Source: Thalassia testudinum
Lineage: Eukaryota; Streptophyta; Magnoliopsida; Alismatales; Hydrocharitaceae
Length of the DNA: 64,000 bases
Assembly: GCA_037157565.1 (NCBI GenBank)
Contig: JAZHRO010000013.1
Span: 112,482,001-112,546,000, forward strand
Reading direction: 5' to 3'
The translations under genes were made by a program, and so were the position numbers. How positions within the stretch are numbered: position 1 is the stretch's first letter; each line of letters starts with the position of its first letter. Below are positions 10,463 through 20,397 of this stretch, piece after piece. The notes beneath the pieces are model-generated. The model saw only the letters and a program-made list of their open reading frames with translations. It searched no databases and was not told where the DNA came from.

Positions 10463-12465
10463 ATGTTCGGTAGGAGGTCCTTAAGACCACCCTTAAGACC
10501 TCCTTTAGAAATTCACTCTCGTCGAGATCAAGCCTCGACGCCCTTGTTTGTGCAACAACCCCACCACATAAATCTCTCATCTGATTCAGATCCTGATTCT
10601 CCTTCTTCCCCCATCATGGCACAACCCATTGAAGAGGAGAATAACCTTGAACACCAACTTCAATGCCGTAATGATCTCTTTCAGAACTTTGTAAACCCAC
10701 CACAGTGACCTATGATGCGAGATCACTATAATCCCACTGCGGTGGCAATCGAACCTCGAGTACGAATCCCGATTGGAGGACCTGATTCTGAACTGAAGCC
10801 CAATATGATTCATGCCATACCGAAGTTTCATGGGCTTAACTCTGAGGATCCATTCCAACACATTAAACAACTCAAGCATCTGGCCCAGACCTTCGGGTCA
10901 GATGTACAAACCGGGATATCCTACTCATGAAAATGTTTTCATTCTCCTTCTTGGACAAGGCCGCACATTGGTATCAAACTCAGACCTGTCCGATCAACAC
11001 ATGGGAGGAACTACAGTCCGAATTTTTGAAAAAATTCTTCCCCGTTGGCCGGACGAATGCCTTGCACCACCAGATCACTCATTTCACTCAGCAACCGGGA
11101 GAACCTCTTCACGAAGCTTGGGATCGATTCCTAGATCTCATGCGAAAGTACCCCCATCACGGAGTTCCTAAGTGGGAACAAGTCCAATCTTTTTACCAGG
11201 GACTCCGTGAAGATATTCGTTTATTCGTCAATGCAACGTGCGGAGGAAACATCATGGGTCAACATGAGGACACGGTGTGGGAGATTCTCGAAAACATGTG
11301 CGAGAACTCCATAAATAATGACTCCATGGGCTTATTCGACAGGACGAATGCTCGCGCATCAACGAATCTGAGAGGGACACATGAGATGCAGGACCTGTCC
11401 AATTCTGTCGACTTGGAACTGATGGCCAGTCGGTTGGACAAGGTTTCTATCATAGAAAAGAAGGTGGACGAGCTAACTCGACATTTGCAGCAAGCCACCT
11501 CTGCGCAAAAATCTTTTGCACGACCACCTCTGGCAAGGGAAACTGTGCAAAACATCTATCACCAATCTACCAAAGGGATGGATCCATATCCACCCCCGTC
11601 TACCTCTCGGACCGGAGTGACCTCCGATCCATTCTACTCGAGTTGGGGGAACTCTGAACCCTCGTATTCTGACTTTCTTGAGGTTCCTCAGAACTGCGAG
11701 GACCTCAACGCCATCCAAAATGACCCATTCTCCAATACCTACAACCCTGGATGGCGAAATCATCCTAGCTTTCAGTGGGTGGGAAATTCTCAAAGACCAC
11801 CATATCAACCCCGTCCACAAGCCCCTCGTCCATATCAGCCGCCTCAGCCTCGGCCCAATCCCACCTACCAATCCGGGCAAAACCAGGATCAACTGACTCT
11901 TATCCTTCAAACACTGGCTGACATTCAAAAGATGAATGCGGCAATGCAAAAACAGCACAAGGACGAGATCACAGAGGTTCGCAACCAACTGGCCCAGATG
12001 GCAAATTCCCGCCAACCTGGCACCCTTCCTTCGCAACCTCTGCCCAACCCAAATAACGTGCTAACCCAGAAGCGCGTTATGAATCCAAATTCAGGCCAAA
12101 CACATGTGATTTATCAGGCCCCTACTGCTCCATCGCCAGATAGGATGGAAGCTTCAACATCTTATGCGGTATTTCAGCAGCAGCCACCCCTCCTACCAAA
12201 CCCAAACCAGAATCAGGCCAGATTAAACTCTGTAACAACACGTAGTGGTAAAACAACCCAAGACCCACATTATCCAAATCACTCCAAGCCTGATAATAGC
12301 CAAGACCCTAGGATAGTTATCCAAGATACCATTGTCCCAGATCAAGAACCTGGACTTATCCTAGAGGAACCAACTAGGATCCCATTTCCTGAGGCCTTGA
12401 CCAAAGGAAAAAGGATAACCAAACCCGTGGCCCCCGAGGAGGATCTGATCAAGCTCTTTGAATAG
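10463..12465 (+). pseudogene. Gag of element J (one stop, one frameshift)
   Basis: The structural capsid protein of the element begins with MFGRRSL, matching the gag start of B (MLERKSL). An in-frame TGA lies at 10706-10708 and a frame change between about 10905 and 10930. From 10927 the frame is open for 512 codons. It shows the capsid core FSFLDKAAHWYQ, FLKKFFPVGRTN and RKYPHHGVPKWEQVQSFY typical of Athila gag, a Pro/Gln-rich middle and a coiled-coil-like stretch near 11890-12000. The NTYNPGWRNHPSF motif is at about 11738-11776. No CCHC zinc knuckle is present where relatives usually have one upstream of that motif. The frame ends with TAG at 12463-12465, behind which protease continues in the same frame. 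Confidence 0.88.
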
Positions 12466-13480
12466 GTCCAGATAAACATCCCATTAATGGATGCAATTCG
12501 CCACATACCGGCTTACACAAGATTCTTGAAAGACATATGTACCCCTAAACGTAAGCCGCGAACCAAGGATGGGAATCCAATCGTACTGTCAGAGCAAGCC
12601 AACTCTGTCATCTTGAGCAAACTTCCACCCAAGGCTAAAGACCCAGGAACTCCCTTGATTTCTTGTAAAATTGGTGAAACCCAATTTGATAGAGCCCTAC
12701 TAGACCTAGGTGCTTCCATAAATTTAATACCTACATCCCTCCTTGACCACCTTGAAGAATCTGAACTTAAACCCACTGAAGTGACATTGCAGTTAGCCGA
12801 TCGATCCATCAAGTCACCTAGAGGAATACTCAAGGATGTCATTGTTAGGGTAAGAGATTTCTATTTCCCAGTGGACTTCATAGTACTGGACATGGATGTA
12901 CATAAGAACCCAAGGGACACACCAATCATATTAGGGAGACCCTTTTTGGCCACTGCTAGGGCCAACATAAACTATTAAGAGGGCCAGATAGAATTAAAAT
13001 TTGGGAACCAAAACTTGAAGATTGACACTTTTAAGGCTCAACAAGGGATTAATTGTGGGGTTATAGAGGAAATATGTGATATCCGAGCCGTGGTTGATGA
13101 ATTACATATAGAGGACAACCTCATTATCCCTGATCAACCACTAGAGAATCAAAACCCGCTAACAGAGGAGTGCGAACATGATCTAGACACACCTATGACT
13201 CCTACCATTGCTCCTGATACAAACCCCGAACCACCCGCTGCTGCTGAAAATCCTGTCATGGAACTCAAGCCCCTTCCCGAACATCTGAAGTATGTGTTTT
13301 TGGATTCAAATCAGACATTTCCTGTGATTATCAACTCTCGACTCACACCTGACCAGGAACTCCATTTGATTTCTATTCTCCAGCAACATCGTAGAGCCAT
13401 TGGATGGACTCTCGATGATTTGACTGGTATAATCCCTTCATACTGTACACATCGAATCTACACAGAAGAAGGTGCACGAC
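12466..13480 (+). pseudogene. Protease and RT N-terminus of element J (cut by K)
   Basis: In frame with gag after the TAG. The retropepsin core DRALLDLGASINLIPTS has its catalytic Asp codon at about 12703. The protease tail FPVDFIVLDMD and PIILGRPFLATARANINY follows. A TAA stop at 12976-12978 interrupts the frame, which then continues open. From about 13255 it shows the RT-proximal line MELKPLPEHLKYVF and IGWTLDDLTGI. Element K enters after codon GARP..., and the frame rejoins exactly behind the duplicated ACGAC at 22274-22278. Two stops would prevent a full polyprotein unless suppressed. Confidence 0.88.
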
Positions 13481-14075
13481 TGATGTAAACACATTTACAC
13501 TACTTAAAATGTCTATTTATGCATATTCTTAAGCATAGGATTGCATTTCATGATATAAATAATGCATAACATGCATCATCTCGCATTTAGAGTAGTTTGA
13601 ATAAAATGGAGGTTAATTGTCTCTTTTTATGTGCTTGGACAGGCAAACATTTTATCGGGGCCTCGGATCAAAGATCCAAGCGTATAGATATGATCAGGGC
13701 GACGATTGGAGTTCAACGACTCCAAGATCGCCCTAATCAGGCATCGGTAGCATCAGATAGAGACCGGGGAACCCTAGAAAATCAAGGGCCAGGATGGTGT
13801 AAATCCACACTTCAGATGACAAATCCGACCACACGGATGAATTCGGATCGACGATTGCAGCCCAACGACACAAAAATCGAGTCAATCCGACATCTGTGGC
13901 ACCATCTACAACTTCCAGAAGATGGACGGCCAAGATGGCGCCACATTGCGCCATCTTAGCCGCCCAAACGGCCGCTTGCATCTTGTGAAGACCGCGCACC
14001 CATCTCCTCTCCGCCGTTGGATCTCGATCCAACGGCTGCGACGCGCCTGCCTGAAGTCAGGCGCTCGACACAAAC

Positions 14076-14140
14076 GCGACCGCAGCGCAGCGGTCGAGCG
14101 CTATAACGCGAAGAAGGGACGCGCGTTCGAGCCTCGCCAC
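14076..14140 (+). other. tRNA-like cassette in the U3 of K (5' LTR copy)
   Basis: GCGCAGCGGTCGAGCGC resembles box A and the D-arm. About 25 nt on, GCGCG-TTCGAGC-CTCGC resembles a T-arm with a TTCGAGC loop (box B). The orientation is the same as the element. The copy at 20984-21047 in the 3' LTR is nearly identical. It lacks a clean acceptor stem. Confidence 0.5.
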
Positions 14141-14405
14141 GTAGAAATTGGAGCGGTGGCGCACCTCCAATCGACCGCACGATCGTGATCCAACGGCTGC
14201 GCGCGCCCGATAGCGCCGACGCGCGATTGGACGCACTCGTGAATGCGCGATCGCACGCACAGGCGGGCGGGCGGCAGCGGTGAAGGCGCGATTTTAAGCC
14301 GTCCGATCTCACGATCGGACGACTGAGACTTCGCGGACGTGCGTAGGCGTTACGCACGCGGGCAGCTGAGCGGGCGCACGTGAACGCGGCAGCGACGGCC
14401 ACGTC

Positions 14406-14444
14406 GGGGCTTTAGTGACGGATTTATCCGTCACTAAAGACCCC
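14406..14444. promoter_or_regulatory. TGACG palindrome upstream of the TATA box, K 5' LTR
   Basis: The perfect arms TTTAGTGACGGAT and ATCCGTCACTAAA are separated by TT and extended by GGGGC / GACCCC with one bulge. Each arm contains TGACG, the core recognised by TGA-type bZIP factors. It lies about 55 bp before the TATA box. The identical site is at 21314-21352. Confidence 0.65.
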
Positions 14445-14496
14445 TTATTTATTATTTTGAAGATGTAATGTCTATTTTGCCCCCACTCCTTGCAAC

Positions 14497-14503
14497 TATA
14501 AAA
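14497..14503 (+). promoter_or_regulatory. TATA box of the K 5' LTR
   Basis: AACTATAAAAGGAGACC. The second R-U5 copy at 15425 begins with GGAGACCCCC, the bases just behind this TATA box. That matches a copy which starts near the transcription start, as expected if it derives from an RNA 5' end. Confidence 0.7.
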
Positions 14504-15149
14504 GGAGACCCCCTCCATACAAAATTCTGATCCCTTCCTTCTCCTCTCTACCTCTCCAAAGCTCAAGAGAAGCTTGTCCCACACCCGGGATGCTTCTCGC
14601 GAGATAAAGTCCAAATTTTCGTCCCCCTTCGGAAGTGGATCCCGCGACGACGACGGCGTGCTGCTCCGTTCCCGTTCTTCTGCTTCGTCCTCCTTCGTCT
14701 CGCTTCGTCCTCCTTCATCAAGGCGTCGTCCCATCCGGCTCGTCCTCCAAGCGACCGTCGAGGAGGATAACTTCTCTCTCCCATTCTTATTTACAGCTTT
14801 TCTAGTGTAGAATTTTCCTGCTTTATAGTGTAATTGATTTCCCGCTTTCTAGTGTAACTTTCGTTTCGTTTGCTTGTATAAACAATTGAAATATTGAATG
14901 CATGTTCTCTTTCTCTCTCTCTCTCTCTTAGTTTGATAGCTCCATTGTAATTATTTCGCCTTGTTTATCAAAAATCCTAAAAAAAAAACATAATTGCGAA
15001 TATAGATCAACGTATCCTCCCTGAGTTCGACCCGGATTTCTTTTTCGGTATAAATCTTATTTGTTGAACACGAATTCTTCGCTTTCGAACTACAACGACA
15101 GGTTTTTCCAAAACCAAACACGTTAGCGTAGATTCGTAATCGTTCAACA

Positions 15150-16183
15150 TTTTGGCGCCGTTGCAGGGGAGGCAACGATTTCCGATCTTTTCTTCACATT
15201 TCTTGCACTTTATTTGTTTTCTAACTAGCTTTATCTTGTGTCTATTGTTTTGCAGAGACCTCCATCAAGGAATCAACAAGCGGTAGACTGGAGTAAAGTC
15301 AGTTGAAGACAACTGTAAGTGCTCCCCCATTCTTTCCCCCTCCATAGATTTCATTCGCCACATTAAATCCAAACAACCAAACTATTCCTAGGATTTATGC
15401 AAACACCTAGGTTAATTGGAATTTGGAGACCCCCTCCATACGAAATTCTGATCCCTTCTTTCTCCTCTCTACCCCTGCAAAGCTCAAGAGAAGCTTGTCC
15501 CACACCCGGGATGCTTCTCGCGAGATAAAGTCCAATTTTCGTTCCCCTTCGGAAGTGGATCCCGCGACGATGACGGTGTGCTGCTTCGTTCCCGTTCTTC
15601 TGATTCGTCCTCCTTCGTCCCGCTTCGTTCTCCTTCGTCCAGGCGTCATCCCGTCCGGCTTGTCCTCCAAGCAACCGTCGAGGAGGATTTCTCTCTCCCT
15701 ATTCTTTTTACTACTTTCTAATATAGATTTACTGCTTTCTAGATTAATCTACTCGTCCTCCAAGTGACCGTCGAGGAGGACATTTCTCTCTCCATTCTTT
15801 TAATGCGTTCTAGAGTAAATTTATCGCTTTCTAGAGTAATTGTTTTATGCTTTCTAGTTGTAATGAACAATCTCTTCAATACAAAAATTCCTTGTTTATT
15901 CTACATCTCATTTTGATTTCTCTGTGTAATATTCTCTTTCTCTCTTACTCTCTCTCTCTCTTCTATTTATTGTAAATAATTAGATGGTTCTAAATTGAAT
16001 TATTCTGTAACAAATAAAAAGAAACGCGTAGTTTTTAAATCAAACGTCTGCCTCCCTGTGTTCGACCCAGAATTTTAATTTCGGTATAAATTTTATTTGT
16101 TGAACACGAATTCTTCGCTTTCGAACTACAACGACAGGTTTCCCAAAATCGAACACGTTAGCGTAGGTTCGTAGCGTTCAACA
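15150..16183 (+). repeat. Rearranged K leader: leader 1, inverted leader piece and duplicate R-U5
   Basis: Positions 15150-15362 are PBS and leader, matching 22060-22273. Positions 15363-15424 are the reverse complement (imperfect) of leader sequence seen in direct orientation near 16395-16455; a shared line is ACCTAGGTGTTT. Positions 15425-16183 repeat R-U5 of the LTR from GGAGACCCCC to TTCAACA, with an internal partial duplication of CGTCCTCCAAG...CGTCGAGGAGGA near 15657-15690 and 15750-15782. A second PBS follows. Confidence 0.8.
15153..15170 (+). other. First PBS of element K
   Basis: TGGCGCCGTTGCAGGGGA, one mismatch to the intact site in J. Two more PBS copies exist in K: 16187-16204 and, beyond the 3' LTR, 22063-22080. 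Confidence 0.75.
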
Positions 16184-16186
16184 TTT

Positions 16187-16204
16187 TGGCACCGTTGCCG
16201 GGGA
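16187..16204 (+). other. Second PBS of element K
   Basis: TGGCACCGTTGCCGGGGA, one G-to-A change from the intact site. It follows the duplicated R-U5 copy by 3 nt, the normal spacing, so it could prime minus-strand synthesis. Confidence 0.75.
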
Positions 16205-16345
16205 GGTAACGATCTTTGATTTCTCTTCGCGTTTTGTAACTTACAAATCATTTACCTCACTTTTCTCCTTTCTTATCGTAATTGCAGGTACTCTTTCGAG
16301 GCAGGCAAAAGCGGTAGATTGGAGTAAAGTGCTGTAGAAGGTTTT

Positions 16346-17333
16346 GTGAGTTACCCCCCACCTCCCACCCATTAGATTTCATTTCATCACATAATAACTC
16401 AAACATCAATCAACCTAGGTGTTTTTATAAACTCTAAGGCTAGATTGTTTGTTGTTTGACACCCATACTCACCCCAACCCCCACATTAAAAAGAAAAAAA
16501 AAAAATCTCACAGAGGTACACAACCTCATCTGATTTTCAAACTCAACCGGTAATCCAATGTTAGAAGCCGGTACACACATCCAAACACATAATTGAGTAG
16601 AAATCAGATTAGGTAATCATTTGTGTGCCTAATTAAGTGGTGCAACAGGCCAATTGTTTGAGTTGATTGGGCCGCACCACTTCAAATAAAATCAACTCAT
16701 CAAGTAGCTACCAATTAGGTTCAACTCTTAGGGATTTACCAGGCACTCCACATTCTTTTTAAACTTTAAAGGAAAACATCTTCACCTGTGCTTGTAAAAC
16801 TTGGTGTGCCAATGAAACTTGATTGAAAACACCTAAAGTTGAATCCTAAAAGCTACTAAGCAAGATTTGAACCTTAAAATTCACCACATCAAAAACAATT
16901 TTGCTTGAAAACCACTGGTTGTGCACTCACACACGAATCAATCAATCATTAAGGGCACAACCCATTTAAAGGGCCCATCACATTCCAATGCACATTCAAA
17001 CCTAGCCCTAAATAAAACAGAGTAGACGTTGGCCTTAAGGATTGGACTTGCTCTTCAGAACTCAGAACAAGATTATTTTTGATTAGTTTGTTTCTACTGT
17101 TCAATCTGATGTCTAGCTAGGGGAGCAGAGTCAAACGATCGCGGCTGGGGGGTACACTAGGAACCGGAGGCGCAATCCGAAGGAAGAACTTCTCCCCAGT
17201 CCCTCCTTTTAACTGGTTGGATTGAACAGACGGAAGTAGATCAAATCGTTCCTTTATCTCAAGACGGGTTTTGAGAGTCTGTAGGTCTTTAGGCTAACCT
17301 ATTTAAGGATAGGTTTGATTGTTTGTATTGCAG
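16346..17333 (+). other. Putative leader intron of element K
   Basis: A donor-like TTTT/GTGAGT at 16346 (GTAAGT in leader 1 at 15315) and an acceptor-like TTGTATTGCAG/GG ending at 17333 bracket a non-coding, AT-rich stretch of 988 bp. The first ATG of the ORF lies 26 bp downstream. Element C has the same acceptor (TTGTACTGCAG/GG) and element B has GTAAGT at 45734. Splicing is an inference from consensus sites only. Confidence 0.45.
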
Positions 17334-17358
17334 GGCACCTTTCTTCCTCCCGTGTATC

Positions 17359-18867
17359 ATGAATCCTTCCACATATTTCACGCATTCCCGCTCTTTCCCT
17401 CCTGTTGTAAATTATCCTCAACATGACGATTATCCCAACTCGTATTGTAATCGACCATCAGTTAGTTGGGATAATGCAGATTGGGGATACAATTTCGGAC
17501 CCCCGTGTTTAGGGTCTAACCCTGAACACTTTGATTCTGATTTCTATCATTCTCAGAGTTACATTGATTATAGATTGCCCTCCTTTCATGAACAACCTAA
17601 TATGATCTACAATCAAGAAGGATACACTGATCCTTACCCATCCTCTGATTTCACTGCCTTTAGGTCATCACCATCTTTTGAACAATCTGAAATGACCTAT
17701 TATCTGGATGGGTATAACGAATCTCAATTCGTTAATTCCTCTACATTGATGTCAAACCCGCCCAACCCTGAACCAAGTCATTTGGTTCAGGTTAATCAGG
17801 TTCAAGATAAGGTTCTGGCTAACTTGAGGAATATCATTCAATCTTTAGAAGTTCAGCCAATACCTTGCATTGAGAGATTGGAGCCCCTGATTGAAATGAT
17901 TGATGATTTAAACAAGTCTTTGTTGGATTGGCTCCAGGATGTTAAGGATAAGAACCCGGGTGAGTTTCTACTTCGGAAATTAGCGAAATTGAGGATGAGA
18001 TTCGTGGTTGCTTTGATTCAATCTTGGAATAATTCCCAGGATGAACTCTCTTCAGGAAAGCCAATGACAGAACCCGCTCAGGCACCTGTTGGGGGGGACA
18101 CGTGTTACGAGGCTGACCAGATTGAATTAAAACAACCAATTAAGGATGATTCGATTTCTTCACCTGAGATCCCTGAGCCGGGTTACGAGGAAACGTATGT
18201 CTCCTTGGAACAGAAAGTGACAACTGATTTTGGGACATACATTGATACGGATCCTGATGGTGAAGATTCAAGTTGCGAAGTCTCACGCGAGTTTTCTGAA
18301 CACGATTTCTGTGAGACAATTGGGCCTGAGGAATCTGATAGATCATTTAATAGCCCAATAACTGAGGAAACTGATCTTATTAGGGCACACATTACGGATC
18401 CAGAATCACATTTTCTGGAGGAATCAATTCAATGCCCTGATTATCAGTTACACTATGTTGAGCTTATTGATGATTCTAATTCTGAGATAATTAGACCCAA
18501 GTCAATTTTGATTCTGTCACATCATTTAGACTTGGAGATTCCAGACGGGGTGATGAATATACAAGAGGTCTTGGAATTTGATACACTTAATGAGGGGGAT
18601 AGGAGAGGGGAAGTTCTGATTTGGGAAGTTAATTTTGGAGGAAATGGAAGATTGAGTCGAAGGGTTCCTTTTAAGCTAAAACCATCAAATCAGAACCCTT
18701 ACAACATTTGTTTCGAGGATGTTCAACTCAAGCACACATTCAACGATTATCCTTTTGAGCTTCAATTTTCTGTAACCCGACTTTTTGGTCTTGGGTTGCA
18801 TCCTCAGAAATCGCAGGCCCGATCCCGCTTACATTCTGATTTTAGGTTTTGGGTAATTTTTATCTAG
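17359..18867 (+). CDS. Unknown ORF of non-autonomous element K (502 aa)
   Basis: An uninterrupted frame starts at ATG 17359 (MNPSTYFTHSR) and stops at TAG 18865-18867. I chose this ATG because it is the first after the acceptor-like site and aligns with the start in element C (MYPSTSYTH). Residues 1-135 are rich in Tyr, Ser, Pro, Asn and aromatic repeats. Residues about 140-200 form a probable coiled coil (SHLVQVNQVQDKVLANLRN onward). A long acidic Asp/Glu/Ser region follows, then a basic C-terminal part with RRVPFKLKP. I see no gag capsid motifs, protease, RT or zinc finger. A diverged, broken homologue exists in C (58540-60083, minus), which suggests a conserved role in these elements, perhaps a replacement for or relic of gag. 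The function is unknown. Confidence 0.75.
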   Translation: MNPSTYFTHSRSFPPVVNYPQHDDYPNSYCNRPSVSWDNADWGYNFGPPCLGSNPEHFDSDFYHSQSYIDYRLPSFHEQPNMIYNQEGYTDPYPSSDFTAFRSSPSFEQSEMTYYLDGYNESQFVNSSTLMSNPPNPEPSHLVQVNQVQDKVLANLRNIIQSLEVQPIPCIERLEPLIEMIDDLNKSLLDWLQDVKDKNPGEFLLRKLAKLRMRFVVALIQSWNNSQDELSSGKPMTEPAQAPVGGDTCYEADQIELKQPIKDDSISSPEIPEPGYEETYVSLEQKVTTDFGTYIDTDPDGEDSSCEVSREFSEHDFCETIGPEESDRSFNSPITEETDLIRAHITDPESHFLEESIQCPDYQLHYVELIDDSNSEIIRPKSILILSHHLDLEIPDGVMNIQEVLEFDTLNEGDRRGEVLIWEVNFGGNGRLSRRVPFKLKPSNQNPYNICFEDVQLKHTFNDYPFELQFSVTRLFGLGLHPQKSQARSRLHSDFRFWVIFI

Positions 18868-20397
18868 AACCTAAGATATTCTCGATTATGGGGTGTGGGT
18901 CTGCACCACAATCTGGTCCACATCTGTGGACCTCTGCTGACAGGTCAGAGGATTCTTCTGTTCATTCTAATTCTGACCTGCACATGTGAATTCTTCATTT
19001 CTTTTCTTTGTATAGTACGTCTAGCTGAAGGCACTAAACTCAGCACTTATACAGTTCTTTTTCGTTTTCATCTTGGAGCGGACCTGATATTCACGCAATT
19101 CAGGTGCTTTCTACACTTTTCCACTCTGTTTTATGTCTTTTTAATATAATGAGGACATTGCATTAGATAGGCATGGGGGGGTGGATATTCATCTCTGAAT
19201 TCATTCGTCAGCTCCATAGATTTGTTTATTTTCTTTTATAAAAAAATAAAAATTTCGGAATTAGGAAAGAGAATTTGGGTTTAAGAAAATTTTCAATCTT
19301 AGGAAATACTACATTAGGATCTGAACACAAAGACCCCTCAGGTCTTTGGACTTAATTAGCCTGTGTATCCACTAAAATGTGGATTTGTCTTTAAGTCCTC
19401 ACCATCTTAATTCTATTATAATTGGAATAAATAAGTTTGGGTGATAAGTACACGACTTATCAACCCGCCCTCTGATTTGAGGGAATTTCAATTCTTAAGC
19501 ATCTACACACTTTCTTTGCACTGACTCGTTGTTCGGCGATTTTTATGGAAATTGGATAGCTAATGAACCTTCTAGGGTGATATGGCTGGCAAGTTATCGT
19601 GGGTAACAACCCATAGGTAGGTTGTCCAGAGCCCAATCACTGGACCTTTCTCTTTTTGCTGCCTTTAGGTAAATCCTAAACCAGGGAAGCCACCTACTTA
19701 AAAAGAAAAAAATAAAAAAAAATCAAAAATGAGAAAAGAACAAAAAGAAATAAGCCACACTTCGCCGCACGAGTATGGCTGGAAAGTTGTCGGTGGTAAC
19801 AGCTCATCGACCGGTTGTCCAGAACCCAACTCAGAAAATGCACTAAAAATTCTGAAAACACTTAGGAAGAAGCGGAGAAGTAGAATAAACCGGGGAGATA
19901 TACACTGGATTCACCCTTGTGTTGACCCCGTTAAAAAAATAAAAGTAGGGAGAAAGCTACCGGTTGTAAAGATACACCTTTAGGCAGAATTCTTTTTGAG
20001 GTCACCTAGAGGCGTAGAAATCCGAAGTCCGTTCTAATTGCTGGTCAACGAGTCTATCACAATCACAATAAGATGCTTAAAACTTAGGGTTCTCATCAAA
20101 TCTTGGGTGAGTTGAATGGTCGTAGAAAGCCACTCTTGAACCCTAAAATTTGAAAATCCAAAAAAATTAGAAAAGAGTAAAAAGAGAAAAAGAAAATTTT
20201 CTTTGAATAAGGCGAGGGCTTGAGGCGGTCTGCATTTTGGCTAATACCCAGGCACTGTTGTGTCTTTGAAAGTTCAGTTCCTAAGTAGACAATTTCTTAA
20301 TGATTGAAAATAACTCAGGTCCAAATAATTTAACTAATTCTTTTATAAATAGCATATAGTTTTTGCTAGGGACTAGCAAAAGATAGGCATGGGGGTA
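18868..20397 (+). other. 3' UTR of element K with two polypurine tracts
   Basis: Non-coding. A first tract, TAGGCATGGGGGGGTGG, lies near 19168-19184 after GAGGACATTG; a second, ATAGGCATGGGGG, at 20383-20395 abuts the LTR. Two copies of the conserved 3' UTR motif lie between them (19581-19640 and 19773-19834). The overall layout is the same as in autonomous A and B. Confidence 0.75.
19581..19834 (+). repeat. Two copies of the conserved 3' UTR motif (element K)
   Basis: Copies at 19581-19640 (TATGGCTGGCAAGTTATCG ... GTTGTCCAGAGCCCAATCAC) and 19773-19834 (GTATGGCTGGAAAGTTGTC ... GTTGTCCAGAACCCAACTC). They have the same order and spacing as in A, B and C. Confidence 0.75.

Larger units (their letters stand above)
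13481..15149 (+). repeat. 5' LTR of element K (canonical part)
   Basis: TGATGTAAAC...GTTCAACA, 1669 bp, paired with 20398-22059 with few differences. U3 holds the conserved block CCACACGGATGAATTCGG...ACGATTGCAGCCC near 13828-13865, an inverted GATGGCGCCA repeat at 13934-13957, a tRNA-like cassette (14076-14140), a strong palindrome (14406-14444) and a TATA box at 14497. U5 contains a CT microsatellite near 14910-14930 and the line CTCCCTGAGTTCGACCCGG near 15018. Confidence 0.92.

Noticed and set aside
12463..12465. Programmed stop-codon readthrough between gag and protease of J
   Set aside because: The TAG lies at a suggestive place and the frame continues, but B has no stop at that point and J has other random stops (10706, 12976). 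Ordinary mutation is the simpler reading.
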